DNA of 64,000 nucleotides, taken from the NCBI RefSeq assembly GCF_006717075.1, contig NZ_VFQC01000001.1:186001-250000 (forward strand). Direction: 5' to 3'. A model generated the notes under the pieces. The model did not search any database. It was not told the origin of the DNA and saw nothing but the letters and a program-made list of their open reading frames with translations. This DNA is from Haloactinospora alba. Its GTDB lineage: Bacteria; Actinomycetota; Actinomycetes; Streptosporangiales; Streptosporangiaceae. Positions 1 to 9,467 of this stretch are shown piece after piece (the stretch's first letter is position 1; every line of letters begins with the position of its first letter). The translations under genes and the position numbers were made by a program.

Positions 1-668
1 TTGTCCGGGTTCTCGGCGGGCTGCGCACCGCCCTGGCCGCCACCCTGCTGTTGCTGGAGCATGTCCTGCAGTTCCTCCTGGGACATGTCCGAGGGGTCCT
101 GGCCGCCCCCGCCGCCGGAGCCGTCGCCTCCGCCGTCGCCGCCGGAGCCGTCGCTGCCGCCACCGGAGCCGTCCGTGGGGGCGTTGGCGTTGTCCGGCGG
201 GTTCGCCGAGTCACCGCCGGGAGCTCCGCCGCCGGGTGCCCCGCCGCCGGGTGCTCCGCCGAGGCCGGGCATTCCGCCCGAGCCGCCCTGTTGGCCCTTC
301 GAGCCGAGCACGGGGTGGAAGGACAGTTGGGCGGTCTGCCCGAGGATCTCGGCCGCCTCGGTCGGGTCCTGCACACCCGGCAGCTCGACGATGATCCGGT
401 CGCTTCCCGACCGCGACATGGTGGCCTTACTGACCCCGATGTCGTCGATGCGCTGGCGCAGTACCTCGATGACCTGGTCGGTGTTCTCGGCGTTGGCCTC
501 GGTTCCGTCCTCGGCGTCCTGGGTCTCCAGGATGATCTGTGTGCCGCCGCTGAGGTCGAGCCCCAGCTTCGGCGGGATGAACCACGCGGCGCCGAAGGCG
601 GCGACCACGATGATGAGGGAGACGATGCCGCGCAGCATGCGCGTCCCGCCTCCCGCCTGACTGGACAA
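1..668 (-). CDS. secD: Protein translocase subunit SecD, N-terminal part (runs off the window)
   Basis: SecD is an RND-type membrane subunit that works with SecYEG and SecF to pull exported proteins across the membrane. The visible part starts with one membrane helix (about residues 12-30) followed by the SecD signature PPKLGLDLSGGTQI. A periplasmic P1 region follows, with DRIIVELPGVQDPTEAAEIL typical of the family. After it comes a long Gly/Pro/Ser/Asp-rich linker with Gln-rich ends, a low-complexity insertion within the P1 domain that is longer than in most SecD proteins. The start is taken as TTG at 668 because a GAGAGG Shine-Dalgarno lies about 9 nt upstream; ATG at 638 is the alternative. 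The C-terminal transmembrane domain lies outside the window. Confidence 0.85.
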   Translation of the reverse strand, partial: MSSQAGGGTRMLRGIVSLIIVVAAFGAAWFIPPKLGLDLSGGTQIILETQDAEDGTEANAENTDQVIEVLRQRIDDIGVSKATMSRSGSDRIIVELPGVQDPTEAAEILGQTAQLSFHPVLGSKGQQGGSGGMPGLGGAPGGGAPGGGAPGGDSANPPDNANAPTDGSGGGSDGSGGDGGGDGSGGGGGQDPSDMSQEELQDMLQQQQGGGQGGAQPAENPD

Positions 669-733
669 TGGAAACTACCTCTCACGTCGCCGTGGATACT
701 TGGGGGTCTCTCCGCGGAAGTCGGAGAACAGGG

Positions 734-1180
734 TCACACGCGCACGGTGGGAGGCGGGTCCCGGCCAAGCGGCAGACCGGGCGCCACGGGCGTCGGCGAA
801 GCGCCGGCGGCCTGTGGAAGCGGGACACGTACCCACGGGCCCGCGCGGTGGGGAAGAAGCCCGTGCGCGGGCGCGTAGCCCTCGGGAAGGTCCCGCGCTG
901 CGGGACGCTGGTCCCCGCCACCGGGCGGTACCGCCGCGGTAGCGGTCCCCGGGTCGTGACGTGTGTAGGCGACGGGCGGCGGCAGCGGGGCCGCCGCAGC
1001 GACCGTACGGTCCGGCCGGTGGTGCGCGTCCGACTGCGCGCCGGGAGGGTGCGGTACCGGCGCCCCGGCCAGTACGGCGGCTGCGGCCAGCAGCAGGACC
1101 AACGCGCGGGAGGCCGTGGCGGTCGCCTTCGTGCGCTGGCCGTTCACCACAGCCCCGGAGCGGTAACGCCGCGGAGCCAT
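734..1180 (-). CDS. Putative small secreted protein of unknown function
   Basis: The family is not recognised. The predicted 148-residue protein starts with a basic stretch ([18 protein letters not shown]) followed by a hydrophobic run rich in Leu and Ala (about residues 27-42, [17 protein letters not shown]). That fits a Sec signal peptide or signal anchor. The rest is rich in Pro, Ala and Arg with no visible domain. It lies 65 bp upstream of secD on the same strand, so it could be co-transcribed with it. The start at ATG 1180 has a weak AGTAGG upstream; TTG at 1186 is also possible. The low-complexity composition means it could be a chance open frame. Confidence 0.35.
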   Translation of the reverse strand: MAPRRYRSGAVVNGQRTKATATASRALVLLLAAAAVLAGAPVPHPPGAQSDAHHRPDRTVAAAAPLPPPVAYTRHDPGTATAAVPPGGGDQRPAARDLPEGYAPAHGLLPHRAGPWVRVPLPQAAGASPTPVAPGLPLGRDPPPTVRV

Positions 1181-1312
1181 CGTCAACCTACTACGACTGG
1201 GAAGTTCAGGGGATCACACTACCGAGCCCCGCGCGCCCTGTCGTCCCGGACCGGTACCTCCACCGCTCCACCGGAACGACGGAAACGGTGTGCCCGCGTC
1301 CGGAATCGCGAC

Positions 1313-1318
1313 TAGGCT
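1313..1318 (+). promoter_or_regulatory. -10 element for leaderless metG transcript
   Basis: TAGGCT matches the actinobacterial TANNNT -10 pattern. It ends exactly 7 nt before the metG ATG, and there is no Shine-Dalgarno sequence in front of that ATG. This spacing predicts transcription starting at the A of the start codon. Confidence 0.5.
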
Positions 1319-1325
1319 TGTGGCC

Positions 1326-3143
1326 ATGTCGTCGAAACGCCACATTCTGACCGGGGTGGCCTGGCCCTACGCCAACGGGCCCCGCCACATTGGGCACGTG
1401 TCCGGGTTCGGGGTTCCCTCCGACGTCTTCGCCCGCTTCCAGCGAATGTCGGGCCACCACGTGCTGATGGTCAGCGGCACCGACGAGCACGGCACCCCCG
1501 TGCTGGTGCGTGCGGAGCAGGAGGGGATCACCGCGCGGGAGCTGGCCGACCGCTACAACCGGGTCATCGCCGAGGACCTGGTGTCGCTCGGGCTGTCCTA
1601 CGACCTGTTCACCCGTACCACCACCGCCAACCACTACCGCGTGGTGCAGGAACTGTTCACCGGCCTGTACGACAACGGGTACATCTTCGCGCGCACCACC
1701 AAGGGCGCCGTGTCCCCGTCCACCGGGCGCACCCTGCCGGACCGTTACATCGAGGGGGAGTGCCCGATCTGCGGTGCCGCGGGCGCCCGCGGGGACCAGT
1801 GCGACAACTGCGGGAACCAGCTCGACCCCGTGGACCTGATCGACCCCCACTCCAAGGTCAACGGCGAGAAACCGGAGTTCATCGACACCGAGCACTTCAT
1901 GCTGGACCTCCCGGCGTTCGCCGAGGTCCTGGGGAAGTACCTGAGGTCCAAGAACGGACAGTGGCGGCCCAACGTCCTCAAGTTCTCCCTGAACCTGCTC
2001 GACGACATGCAACCCCGGGCGATCAGCCGCGACCTCGACTGGGGCGTGCCGATCCCGCTGGAGGGCTGGAGCGAGGAGGCGAACAAACGCCTCTACGTGT
2101 GGTTCGACGCCGTCATCGGCTACCTGTCCGCCTCGATCGAGTGGGCCAACCGGACCGGCGATCCCGAGGCGTGGCGCCGCTGGTGGCAGGAGGCCGACGC
2201 CGAGTCCTACTACTTCATGGGCAAGGACAACATCGTCTTCCACTCCGAGATCTGGCCGGCGATGCTCATGGGCTACAGCGGCGCCGGCGACAACGGGGGC
2301 ACCCCGGGCTCGCTGGGCGCGCTGAACCTGCCGAGCGAGGTGGTCTCCAGCGAGTTCCTCACCATGGAGGGGCGCAAGTTCTCCTCCTCCCGGCGGGTGG
2401 CCGTCTACGTCCGGGACTTCCTGCAGCGCTACTCCGCCGACGCCCTGCGGTACTACATCATCGCCGCCGGACCGGAGACCCAGGACACCGACTTCACCTG
2501 GTCCGAGTTCGTCCGCCGGAACAACGACGAACTCGTCGCCACCTGGGGCAACCTGGTGCACCGCGCCATCTCCCTGGCGGCCAAGAACATCGGGGAGGTT
2601 CCGGAACCGGGCGGGTTCACCGACGAGGACCACGCCGTGCTGGCCGAGGTGAGGGCGGCGTTCGACACGGTTGGCGGGCACCTGCAGCGTTCGCGGTTCA
2701 AAGCCGGCCTGCAGGAGGCGATGCGGGCCGTCGCCGAGGCCAACAAGTACCTCTCCGAACAGGCGCCGTGGGCGCTGAAGAAGACCGACCCGGACCGGAT
2801 GCGCACGGTGCTGCACGTCGCGCTGCAACTGGTCAGTGACGCGAAGACGCTGCTCACCCCCTTCCTCCCGGAGTCGTCCAACAAGGTGCACGCGATGCTG
2901 GGCGGGACCGGAGTGTGGGCCGGGATGCCGCGGCTGGAGGAGGCCGTGGACTCCATCGGCGGGGAGGACGGCACCTCCACCTACCCCGTGATCACCGGGG
3001 ACTACGCCACCGACCAGGCCACGTGGGAACCGGTGCCCGTCCAGCCCGGGACGCCGCTGTCCGCGCCGACGCCGCTGTTCGCCAAGCTGGACCAGAGCGT
3101 GGTGGACGAGGAACTGGCGCGGCTGGAGAACCAGGCCGATTAG
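1326..3143 (+). CDS. metG: Methionyl-tRNA synthetase
   Basis: This enzyme charges tRNA-Met with methionine in the cytoplasm. The 605-residue protein is a class I synthetase. The HIGH motif is seen literally at residues 21-24 (PRHIGH), and the KMSKS loop appears as KFSSS at about 351-355. A four-cysteine zinc knuckle (CPIC...CDNC) sits near residues 146-162 in the connective peptide. Conserved family segments include [21 protein letters not shown] and [15 protein letters not shown]. The C-terminal tRNA-binding domain of the E. coli dimeric type is absent, as in many actinobacterial MetG proteins. The ATG at 1326 is preferred because the -10 element fits a leaderless start. Two hairpins follow the gene. 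Confidence 0.97.
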   Translation: MSSKRHILTGVAWPYANGPRHIGHVSGFGVPSDVFARFQRMSGHHVLMVSGTDEHGTPVLVRAEQEGITARELADRYNRVIAEDLVSLGLSYDLFTRTTTANHYRVVQELFTGLYDNGYIFARTTKGAVSPSTGRTLPDRYIEGECPICGAAGARGDQCDNCGNQLDPVDLIDPHSKVNGEKPEFIDTEHFMLDLPAFAEVLGKYLRSKNGQWRPNVLKFSLNLLDDMQPRAISRDLDWGVPIPLEGWSEEANKRLYVWFDAVIGYLSASIEWANRTGDPEAWRRWWQEADAESYYFMGKDNIVFHSEIWPAMLMGYSGAGDNGGTPGSLGALNLPSEVVSSEFLTMEGRKFSSSRRVAVYVRDFLQRYSADALRYYIIAAGPETQDTDFTWSEFVRRNNDELVATWGNLVHRAISLAAKNIGEVPEPGGFTDEDHAVLAEVRAAFDTVGGHLQRSRFKAGLQEAMRAVAEANKYLSEQAPWALKKTDPDRMRTVLHVALQLVSDAKTLLTPFLPESSNKVHAMLGGTGVWAGMPRLEEAVDSIGGEDGTSTYPVITGDYATDQATWEPVPVQPGTPLSAPTPLFAKLDQSVVDEELARLENQAD

Positions 3144-3146
3144 GGA

Positions 3147-3175
3147 CCGGCCGGCGGACAGCGTCCGCCGGCCGG
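3147..3175 (+). terminator. Perfect 13-bp hairpin after metG
   Basis: CCGGCCGGCGGAC pairs perfectly with GTCCGCCGGCCGG across a 3-nt loop, starting 4 nt after the metG stop codon. There is no T run, so it may act as an RNA 3' end stabiliser or as a weak terminator. Confidence 0.6.
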
Positions 3176-3230
3176 GAACCGGACACCACCCCGTTCCCCG
3201 ACCGGCGTCGGGTAACGGGAATACCAGCGG

Positions 3231-3265
3231 CGGCGGACCGTTCTACCGGATGGTCCGCCGTTTTT
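3231..3265 (+). terminator. Rho-independent terminator between metG and tatD
   Basis: CGGCGGACC (3231-3239) pairs with GGTCCGCCG (3252-3260) and is followed directly by TTTTT (3261-3265). It is the best intrinsic terminator in this part of the window. It ends only 30 nt before the tatD start codon, so tatD needs either a very short promoter region or read-through. Confidence 0.75.
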
Positions 3266-3295
3266 CGTGTTCCACGCTTTCCGGGAGTACTAGGG

Positions 3296-4222
3296 ATGGG
3301 TAAACGCAGTGGTCAGGCCGTGCGCAACCGGAACGCGTCGGCGCCGCCCCCCGCGCCCGAATCGTTGGGGGCAGCCGTTCCGGACAGCCACACCCACATG
3401 GACATGCAGGACCCGCCGGTGGAGCGGATCATCGCCGACGCGGCCGACGTGGGGGTGCGCCCGCTGGTCCAGGTCGGGTGCGACGTGGCGGGGGCGCGTT
3501 GGGCGGTGGACACCGCCCGCCACCACCCCGGCGACGTGTGGGCGGCCGTGGCGCTGCACCCCAACGAGGCGCCGCGGATCGTGTACGGCGACGGCGCCCC
3601 CGGCGTCGAGGTGGACGAGACCGACTGGGCCGGCAAGCTCCGCCCGGCGGGCGGCACGGCCGGACTGGACGAGGCCGTGGCCGAGATCGACCAGCTGGCC
3701 GCGGCGGAGGAGGTCCGCGCCGTCGGTGAGACCGGCCTGGACTACTTCCGCACCGGCGAGGAGGGGGTGCAGGCGCAGCAGGAGTCGTTCCGCCGCCACG
3801 TCGAGCTCGCCAAGCGGCACGACAAGGCGCTGATGATCCACGACCGCCAGGCCCACGACGACGTGCTGCGCGTCCTCGACGAGGAGGGCGCCCCGGAGCG
3901 GGTGATCTTCCACTGTTTCTCCGGCGACGCCGACCTCGCCGAGGTGTGCGCCCACAACGGCTACTTCATGAGTTTCGCGGGCAACGTCACCTTCGCCAGC
4001 GCGACCGAGCTGCGGGAGGCCGTCGCCGCGGCCCCGGCGGAGCTGCTGCTGGTGGAGACGGACGCGCCGTTCCTCACCCCCCGCCCCTACCGGGGGAGGC
4101 CCAACGCCCCCTATCTGGTTCCGCACACGCTGCGGGCCGTGGCCGAGGCGAAGGACCTGGCCGAGGACAAGCTGGCTGAGCTGGTGGCGGACAACGCGCG
4201 CCGCGCCTTCGGCCTCGCCTGA
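3296..4222 (+). CDS. tatD: TatD family hydrolase (Mg-dependent DNase)
   Basis: TatD-family proteins are cytoplasmic metal-dependent nucleases of the amidohydrolase fold, linked to DNA repair and DNA turnover. Metal-ligand motifs are visible in order in the 308-residue protein: SHTHMD (His32/His34), VGETGLDYFR with the Glu ligand, MIHDRQAHDD, FHCFSGD, and ETDAPFLTPRPYRG at the C-terminal end. The first 28 residues are a basic, Pro/Ala-rich extension. The ATG at 3296 follows TAGGG and gives the family-like length; upstream in-frame sequence would run through the terminator. The gene order metG-tatD-...-rsmA is a common actinobacterial arrangement. Confidence 0.93.
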   Translation: MGKRSGQAVRNRNASAPPPAPESLGAAVPDSHTHMDMQDPPVERIIADAADVGVRPLVQVGCDVAGARWAVDTARHHPGDVWAAVALHPNEAPRIVYGDGAPGVEVDETDWAGKLRPAGGTAGLDEAVAEIDQLAAAEEVRAVGETGLDYFRTGEEGVQAQQESFRRHVELAKRHDKALMIHDRQAHDDVLRVLDEEGAPERVIFHCFSGDADLAEVCAHNGYFMSFAGNVTFASATELREAVAAAPAELLLVETDAPFLTPRPYRGRPNAPYLVPHTLRAVAEAKDLAEDKLAELVADNARRAFGLA

Positions 4223-4235
4223 CCGCTGCCCGGCC

Positions 4236-5333
4236 TCAGGTGTCCACACCCCACTGGGCGAGGGTGTCCTCGAGCGTGGGGGTGGGAAACTCCGGGTCGC
4301 GGGTGGCCGCTCCCGGGGTGCGGTCGAACCGCGGCGCGGGGCCGGGATAGAGGCCGTCCCCGTCTCCCGCGAGGGAACCGCGGGCGGCGACGTGCGGGTG
4401 CCGGGCCGCCTCCGGTGCGGAGAGCACCGGCTGTACGCACGCCTCCGTGCCGCCGAGGAGCTCGGCCCACTCGTCGCGGGTCCTGGTCCGCAGCACCGCG
4501 GCGAACCGCTCCCGCAGCTCCGGCCACCGCTCCCGGTCCCACTGGTCGGGGAGGTCGGCCTGGTCCAGGCCGATCCCCTCCAGGAACGCCGCGTAGAACT
4601 GCGGCTCGATGCAGCCCACCGCGACGTGGCGGCCGTCGGCGCACTCGTAGACGTCGTACCAGGGGGCGCCGGTGTCCAGATAGTTGGTGCCGCGTTCGTC
4701 GCTCCACGCGCCCCGCCGGCGGTCCTCGTGGATCATGGCGGTGAGGAGGGCGCTGCCGTCCACCATCGCGGCGTCCACCACCTGTCCCCGGCCGGAGGTG
4801 GCGCGCTCCACCAGGGCACTGAGAATGCCGGTGACCGCGAACATGCTGCCGCCGCCGAAGTCGCCGAGCAGGTTCACCGGCGGCACCGGTGCCTCCCCCT
4901 GGCGTCCGATGGTGTGCAGCACACCGTTCAGGGCGATGTAGTTCATGTCGTGCCCGGCGGTGTGCGCGAGCGGGCCGTCCTGGCCCCAGCCCGTCATCCG
5001 CGCGTACACCAGGCCCGGGTTGTCCGCGTGGCACACCTCGGGGCCCAGCCCGCGCCGTTCCATGACGCCGGGGCGGAACCCCTCCAGCAGCACGTCCGCC
5101 GCCGCGACCACTCTCCGGGCGGTGGCGAGGTCCTCCTCGCTCTTGAGGTCGAGCCCCATGATGGGCCGCCCGGCGCTCATGTGCGGCCCCTGGCCGTGCC
5201 GGGCCGCCTCGGCCGCCTCGGGGCGGTCCACCCGGATGACACTGGCGCCGAGGTCGGCCAGCAGCATGGCCGCCATCGGCCCGGGACCGATCCCGCCGAA
5301 CTCCACGACACGAACACCCGCAAGCGGACCCAT
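4236..5333 (-). CDS. CaiB/BaiF CoA-transferase family protein, probable alpha-methylacyl-CoA racemase
   Basis: Family III CoA-transferases include alpha-methylacyl-CoA racemases, which invert the 2-methyl centre of branched acyl-CoAs so that they can enter beta-oxidation. The 365-residue protein has the family start GVRVVEFGGIGPGPMAAMLLADLGA. Racemase-type motifs follow: GHDMNYIALNGVL, with the His-Asp pair, and NLLGDFGGGSMFAVTG, with the second catalytic Asp. The CoA-transferase Asp of formyl-CoA transferases cannot be excluded by eye, but the overall pattern is closer to the racemase branch. ATG 5333 has GAGGGG 9 nt upstream; GTG 5342 overlaps that site. The gene sits convergent to tatD, where actinobacteria often carry an rpf gene. 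Confidence 0.85.
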   Translation of the reverse strand: MGPLAGVRVVEFGGIGPGPMAAMLLADLGASVIRVDRPEAAEAARHGQGPHMSAGRPIMGLDLKSEEDLATARRVVAAADVLLEGFRPGVMERRGLGPEVCHADNPGLVYARMTGWGQDGPLAHTAGHDMNYIALNGVLHTIGRQGEAPVPPVNLLGDFGGGSMFAVTGILSALVERATSGRGQVVDAAMVDGSALLTAMIHEDRRRGAWSDERGTNYLDTGAPWYDVYECADGRHVAVGCIEPQFYAAFLEGIGLDQADLPDQWDRERWPELRERFAAVLRTRTRDEWAELLGGTEACVQPVLSAPEAARHPHVAARGSLAGDGDGLYPGPAPRFDRTPGAATRDPEFPTPTLEDTLAQWGVDT

Positions 5334-5468
5334 GCGTGGCACCCCCTCTGATTAGAACAACGTTCGGTCTCATTATGTCCGCAGTGGCGGGAACGCGCGA
5401 ACCCCGGTCCCACGCGGTCAGCCGGAGCGGCCGGGCCGCGTGCCCGCGCGAGCTGGCAGAATAACGGG

Positions 5469-6344
5469 ATGAACCCGTGCGGAACTCCCGACGACACCGG
5501 TCTGCTGCTGACCTCCGCCGACGTGCGGCGCCTCGCCGCCGACATCGGCCTGCGCCCCACCAAGACACTGGGCCAGAACTTCGTCGTCGACGCCGGAACC
5601 GTGCGCCGTATCGCACGCGCCTCCGGAGTCGGCAGTGACGACACCGTCGTCGAGGTCGGCCCCGGTCTGGGGTCGCTGACCCTGGCGCTGCTCGCCCGCG
5701 CCGGGCACGTCACCGCGATCGAGGCCGACCCGGACCTCGCCGAGGCCCTGCCCGGCACCGTCCGCCGGCGTGCTGGCGCGCTGGCCGGGAAACTCGACGT
5801 CGTCACCGCCGACGCGCTGCGTGTCACCCGGCTCCCCGGGCCCGAACCCACCGCCATGGTGGCGAACCTGCCCTACAACGTCGCGGTCCCGGTGGTGCTG
5901 CACCTGCTGGAACTGCTCCCGTCCCTGCGCCACGTCCTCGTCATGGTGCAGTCCGAGGTGGCCGACCGGCTCGCGGCCGCCCCGGGGAGCCGCACCTACG
6001 GGGTGCCGTCGGCCAAGGCCGCCTGGTACGCCGAGGTGCGCCGCGCGGGGGCGGTCAGCCGCAACGTGTTCTGGCCCGTGCCCCACGTCGACTCCGGGCT
6101 GGTGGAGCTGCGCCGCCGCGCACCCGTGGCCACAACTGCGAGCCGCGCGGAGGTCTTCGCCGTCATCGACGCCGCCTTCGCGCAGCGCCGCAAGACCCTG
6201 CGCTCGGCCCTGTCCGCGTGGGCCGGCTCGGCCTCCGCCGCCGAACAGGCCCTGCGCGCGGCCGGTGTCGACCCGGGAGCGCGGGGGGAAGCGCTCGACG
6301 TGACGGCCTTCGCCCGCATCGCCGAGCACGGCCCCGGCGGTTAG
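5469..6344 (+). CDS. rsmA: 16S rRNA (adenine1518/1519-N6) dimethyltransferase
   Basis: RsmA (KsgA) dimethylates two adjacent adenines in helix 45 of 16S rRNA late in 30S assembly, using S-adenosylmethionine. The 291-residue protein shows the family entry motif [10 protein letters not shown] (about residues 37-46), the SAM site [12 protein letters not shown] (about 61-72), the acidic residue in [10 protein letters not shown] and the catalytic NLPYN (about 135-139). The tail [13 protein letters not shown] is typical of the family. A CAGAAT hexamer ends 6 nt before the ATG with no Shine-Dalgarno, suggesting a leaderless or nearly leaderless mRNA. The gene converges with the Ser/Thr kinase, with only 4 bp between the stop codons. 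Confidence 0.95.
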   Translation: MNPCGTPDDTGLLLTSADVRRLAADIGLRPTKTLGQNFVVDAGTVRRIARASGVGSDDTVVEVGPGLGSLTLALLARAGHVTAIEADPDLAEALPGTVRRRAGALAGKLDVVTADALRVTRLPGPEPTAMVANLPYNVAVPVVLHLLELLPSLRHVLVMVQSEVADRLAAAPGSRTYGVPSAKAAWYAEVRRAGAVSRNVFWPVPHVDSGLVELRRRAPVATTASRAEVFAVIDAAFAQRRKTLRSALSAWAGSASAAEQALRAAGVDPGARGEALDVTAFARIAEHGPGG

Positions 6345-6348
6345 GACC

Positions 6349-8211
6349 TCAGCTCGCCTGCGGGATGTCGCTGATGTCGACCGAGACGGGTTCCGCGTCC
6401 TCGGCGCCGGACAGGAGGAGCTCTCCCGACTCCAGGTCGGCGTTCTCCTCCACGAGGAAGACCAGGTCGCCCTCGGCCCGCTCCCGGGGGGACAACTGTT
6501 GCCACAGCGGCGCCTCGGACTCGGTCACCGACGGTTCGAGAGCCGTGTAGGACCCCGACGGACCCCCCTCGATCCGCTGCCAGTCGCTCTCCAGCGTGAC
6601 GGGCTCGGAGGAGACGTTGCGCACCTCCAGCGAGAACACGCAGTACATCCCTCCCTCTGGGCGGGAGCGTCCGTCCACCGAGGGGACACAGGAGTACTCC
6701 CGAGCGTCGAACTCCACCGGGGAGGCGTTCTCCCCGGAAGCGCTGCCACCGGAACCGTCCCCGGAGGAGTCGTCGCCGTCCGCGTCGGCGTCCCCGGCGT
6801 CGTCCTGGTCCGCGGTGTCCTGCGGGGCCTGGTCGTTGTTCAGGGGCAACCCCAGCCCGTTGGACCCGAACAGGGTCAGCGCGGTGACCAGCAGGCCCAC
6901 GAGGACGATGGCGACGCCGGCCGTCACCACAATCCATGTCAATCGCCGCTTCGCGGGATGTAACGGGCGCTGCGGTGGTGGGGGCGCCGGCGGGACGTAG
7001 GGCTGGGGCCGCTGCTGCTGCGCGGCCTGCTCGTGCGGGTCGGGTCCCACCTGGGGGATCGGTCCGGACTGGTGCACGGGAGGCGCGTTGAACTGGCCCG
7101 TCTGGTGGGCCGGGGGAGGCGCTGCGTGCTGGTTGGGGTGCGGGGCCGGCTGCGCGGGTGGTTGCGGCCCCGGTACCGGAGGTTGTTGGGCCGGGTACTG
7201 CGGCAGGGGAGGGCCCTGTCCCGCCGGGGATGGTGGCGGGTGCGGCATGCCCGCGGGCGTCGGCGGGGGCCCGGGCGGGCCGGGCTGCGGTGGCGGCGGG
7301 ACCGGCGGGAGGTTGGGGTGCCAGGACTGGTGCAACGCGTGGCTGATCTGGTCGCCGCCGTTGTTGTTGGCCTCGTCCTCGCCACCGGTGAGCTCCAGGA
7401 GCAGGTCCTGGGCTTTGGGGCGGTGCTCGGGCTTCTTCGCCAGCGCCTGGGTGACCAGCCGGTCCAGCGGGGCGTCGAGGTTGCCGATCTGGGGCTCGGC
7501 GAACAGCATGCGTTTGCCCAGCGTCATCGCGTCGCCGTTCCCGAACGGGTGGACCCCGTTGCCCGCGAACGCCACCAGGCACCCCCACGCGAAGACGTCC
7601 GCGGCGGTGGTGACCTTCTCCTCCAGCAGTTGCTCCGGCGCCATCCAGCCGGGGCTGCCCATGACGATGCCGGTCTGGGTGTGGTTCGTCACCGTGTTCA
7701 TGGCCCGGGCGATCCCGAAGTCGATCACCCGCGGCCCGGAGAGGGACAGCAGCACGTTGGCGGGCTTCAGGTCGCGGTGCACCAGCCCGGCCCGGTGGAT
7801 CGCCGAGAGCGCCGCGGCGACCCCCAGCGCGAACCCGTGCAGCGTGCTCGAGTCGAGCGAACCGTGCTCCGCGACGTGCTCGGCCAGGGCGGTACCCGAG
7901 ATGTACTCGGTGACCATGTAGGGGCGCCCCTCGAACGTGCCGTAGTCCAGCACCTTGGCCGTGCAGAACGAGGCGACACGGCGCGCGTTCTCCATCTCGT
8001 CATGGAAGCGGGCACGGGTGGCCTCGTCGAACGCGAGTTCCGGTCGAATCACCTTGATGGCGACATGCGTGCCTTTCTCGGCGGTACGGCCGAGATAGAC
8101 CGTCCCCATTCCTCCGTTGCCCAGTTGCCCGGCCAGCACATAGGGACCGATGGTGGCCGGATCTCCGGCTGCCAACGGTTCCAAGTCCTTCGGGAGCCCG
8201 TCCGACGGCAA
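6349..8211 (-). CDS. Membrane-anchored serine/threonine protein kinase (PknB-like kinase domain)
   Basis: This 620-residue protein is a Hanks-type kinase. The N-terminal catalytic domain (about residues 22-280) has the Gly-rich loop GNGGMGTVYLG, the ATP Lys in VAIKVI, the catalytic loop HRDLKPANVLL, DFG and the APE-type PGWMAPE. A Pro/Gln/His-rich juxtamembrane linker of about 130 residues follows. Next is a single membrane helix near residues 423-447 (WIVVTAGVAIVLVGLLVTAL). An acidic, Gly/Ser-rich stretch then leads to an extracellular domain of about 130 residues without PASTA repeats, so the sensed signal is unknown. The start is TTG 8211 with GGGGAGGG close upstream. It separates rsmA and ispE, which are often neighbours in actinobacteria. 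Confidence 0.92.
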   Translation of the reverse strand: MPSDGLPKDLEPLAAGDPATIGPYVLAGQLGNGGMGTVYLGRTAEKGTHVAIKVIRPELAFDEATRARFHDEMENARRVASFCTAKVLDYGTFEGRPYMVTEYISGTALAEHVAEHGSLDSSTLHGFALGVAAALSAIHRAGLVHRDLKPANVLLSLSGPRVIDFGIARAMNTVTNHTQTGIVMGSPGWMAPEQLLEEKVTTAADVFAWGCLVAFAGNGVHPFGNGDAMTLGKRMLFAEPQIGNLDAPLDRLVTQALAKKPEHRPKAQDLLLELTGGEDEANNNGGDQISHALHQSWHPNLPPVPPPPQPGPPGPPPTPAGMPHPPPSPAGQGPPLPQYPAQQPPVPGPQPPAQPAPHPNQHAAPPPAHQTGQFNAPPVHQSGPIPQVGPDPHEQAAQQQRPQPYVPPAPPPPQRPLHPAKRRLTWIVVTAGVAIVLVGLLVTALTLFGSNGLGLPLNNDQAPQDTADQDDAGDADADGDDSSGDGSGGSASGENASPVEFDAREYSCVPSVDGRSRPEGGMYCVFSLEVRNVSSEPVTLESDWQRIEGGPSGSYTALEPSVTESEAPLWQQLSPRERAEGDLVFLVEENADLESGELLLSGAEDAEPVSVDISDIPQAS

Positions 8212-8339
8212 GCGACCCTCCCCGACGGTGTCCTTACTCCGTCTGGCCCCAAGGTAGCGGGGAAACTCTCGTGATACCCACCCACGCAGGCCACACGGCC
8301 ACGAGGCCGCATACCCGGACCGGGTAAGCTCTGGGACCC

Positions 8340-9266
8340 GTGAACACTCCGAACACCGTGACCGTACGGGTACCCGCGAAGGTGAACCTCCAGCTAGCGG
8401 TGGGGCCAGCGCGCGACGATGGATACCACGATCTGGTCAATGTCTTTCACGCTGTTTCGCTGTTCGACGAGGTTACCGTCACAGCGGCAGGGCCGCATGC
8501 CACCCCCGACGCGCCACAGCTCAGCGCGGAGGCGCAAACGGGACCGCGGGCGGGGGTCCCCCTCGACGGAACCAACCTCGCCAGCCGGGCCGCCCGGTTG
8601 GCCGCGGGCGCGTGCGACCGCCCCTGCCCGGGGAGAATCCACCTGCGCAAGAACATACCGGTCGCCGGCGGCATGGCGGGAGGAAGCGCCGACGCCGCCG
8701 CTGTTCTTGTGGCATGCAACACACTGTGGAACGCGGGGTTGTCGGAGGGGGAACTCGGCTCCCTCGCGGCGGAACTGGGCAGTGACGTCGCCTTCCCGTT
8801 GCTGGGCGGCACCGCCGTGGGGACCGGTCGTGGTGAGCAGCTCACCCCTCTGGACAGTCCGGGCCGGTACCACTGGGTGTTCGCGCTGTCGGAGACCGGC
8901 CTGTCCACCGGTGCCGTGTTCGGGGAGTACGACCGGCTGCGGCCGGACGCGCCCGCGCCGCGCCGCGACCCGGAACTGACCCGGGCACTCGCCGCGGCCG
9001 ACGCTGCGGCGCTCGGCGCGGCGCTGAGCAACGACCTGCAGCGCGCGGCACTGTCGCTGCGTCCGGACCTGGAGGGCGTGCTGCGGGCCGGGCGCGCTGC
9101 GGGCGCGTCGGGGGCGCTCGTCTCCGGCTCGGGGCCGACGTGCGCCTTCCTCGCGGGAGACGAGGGGACGGCCCGCGCCCTCGCCGCCGAGCTGGAGCGT
9201 TCCGGCGCCTGCCAGCACACCGTTGTCGCCCACGGCCACGTGGCCGGAGCGACGGTCGTCGGCTAG
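8340..9266 (+). CDS. ispE: 4-diphosphocytidyl-2-C-methyl-D-erythritol kinase
   Basis: IspE phosphorylates the 2-hydroxyl of CDP-methylerythritol with ATP, a middle step of the non-mevalonate isoprenoid pathway. It belongs to the GHMP kinases. The 308-residue protein shows the substrate-binding start VRVPAKVNLQLAV with the conserved Lys, DGYHDLVNVFHAV, the ATP loop IPVAGGMAGGSADAAA, and the C-terminal motif ASGALVSGSGPTCAFL. The GTG start at 8340 follows TAAGCT by 9 nt without a clear Shine-Dalgarno, so the transcript is probably short-leadered or leaderless. It is divergent from the kinase gene; the 128 bp between them must hold both promoters. Confidence 0.95.
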   Translation: MNTPNTVTVRVPAKVNLQLAVGPARDDGYHDLVNVFHAVSLFDEVTVTAAGPHATPDAPQLSAEAQTGPRAGVPLDGTNLASRAARLAAGACDRPCPGRIHLRKNIPVAGGMAGGSADAAAVLVACNTLWNAGLSEGELGSLAAELGSDVAFPLLGGTAVGTGRGEQLTPLDSPGRYHWVFALSETGLSTGAVFGEYDRLRPDAPAPRRDPELTRALAAADAAALGAALSNDLQRAALSLRPDLEGVLRAGRAAGASGALVSGSGPTCAFLAGDEGTARALAAELERSGACQHTVVAHGHVAGATVVG

Positions 9267-9467
9267 GTCCTGTTTCCGGACGCTGTTCGTCGCGAGCGGC
9301 GTCTCCAGTGCCGGGGCGACGCGCAGCAGCACAAGCGCCCACCGGCGGGGTTCCGGGCGGTGGCAGGAGCCCATGTGCCGCCCGGAATCCCCGGTCGGCC
9401 CTTCCGGTGGGACCGAGGCGGATTCCGCCATTGACCTCAACCGCGCTTGAGGCAGGAGTCTGTCGGT

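Noticed and set aside
1-660. Plus-strand frame rich in Pro and Ser at the window start
   Set aside because: It is antisense to secD, whose motifs are clear on the minus strand.
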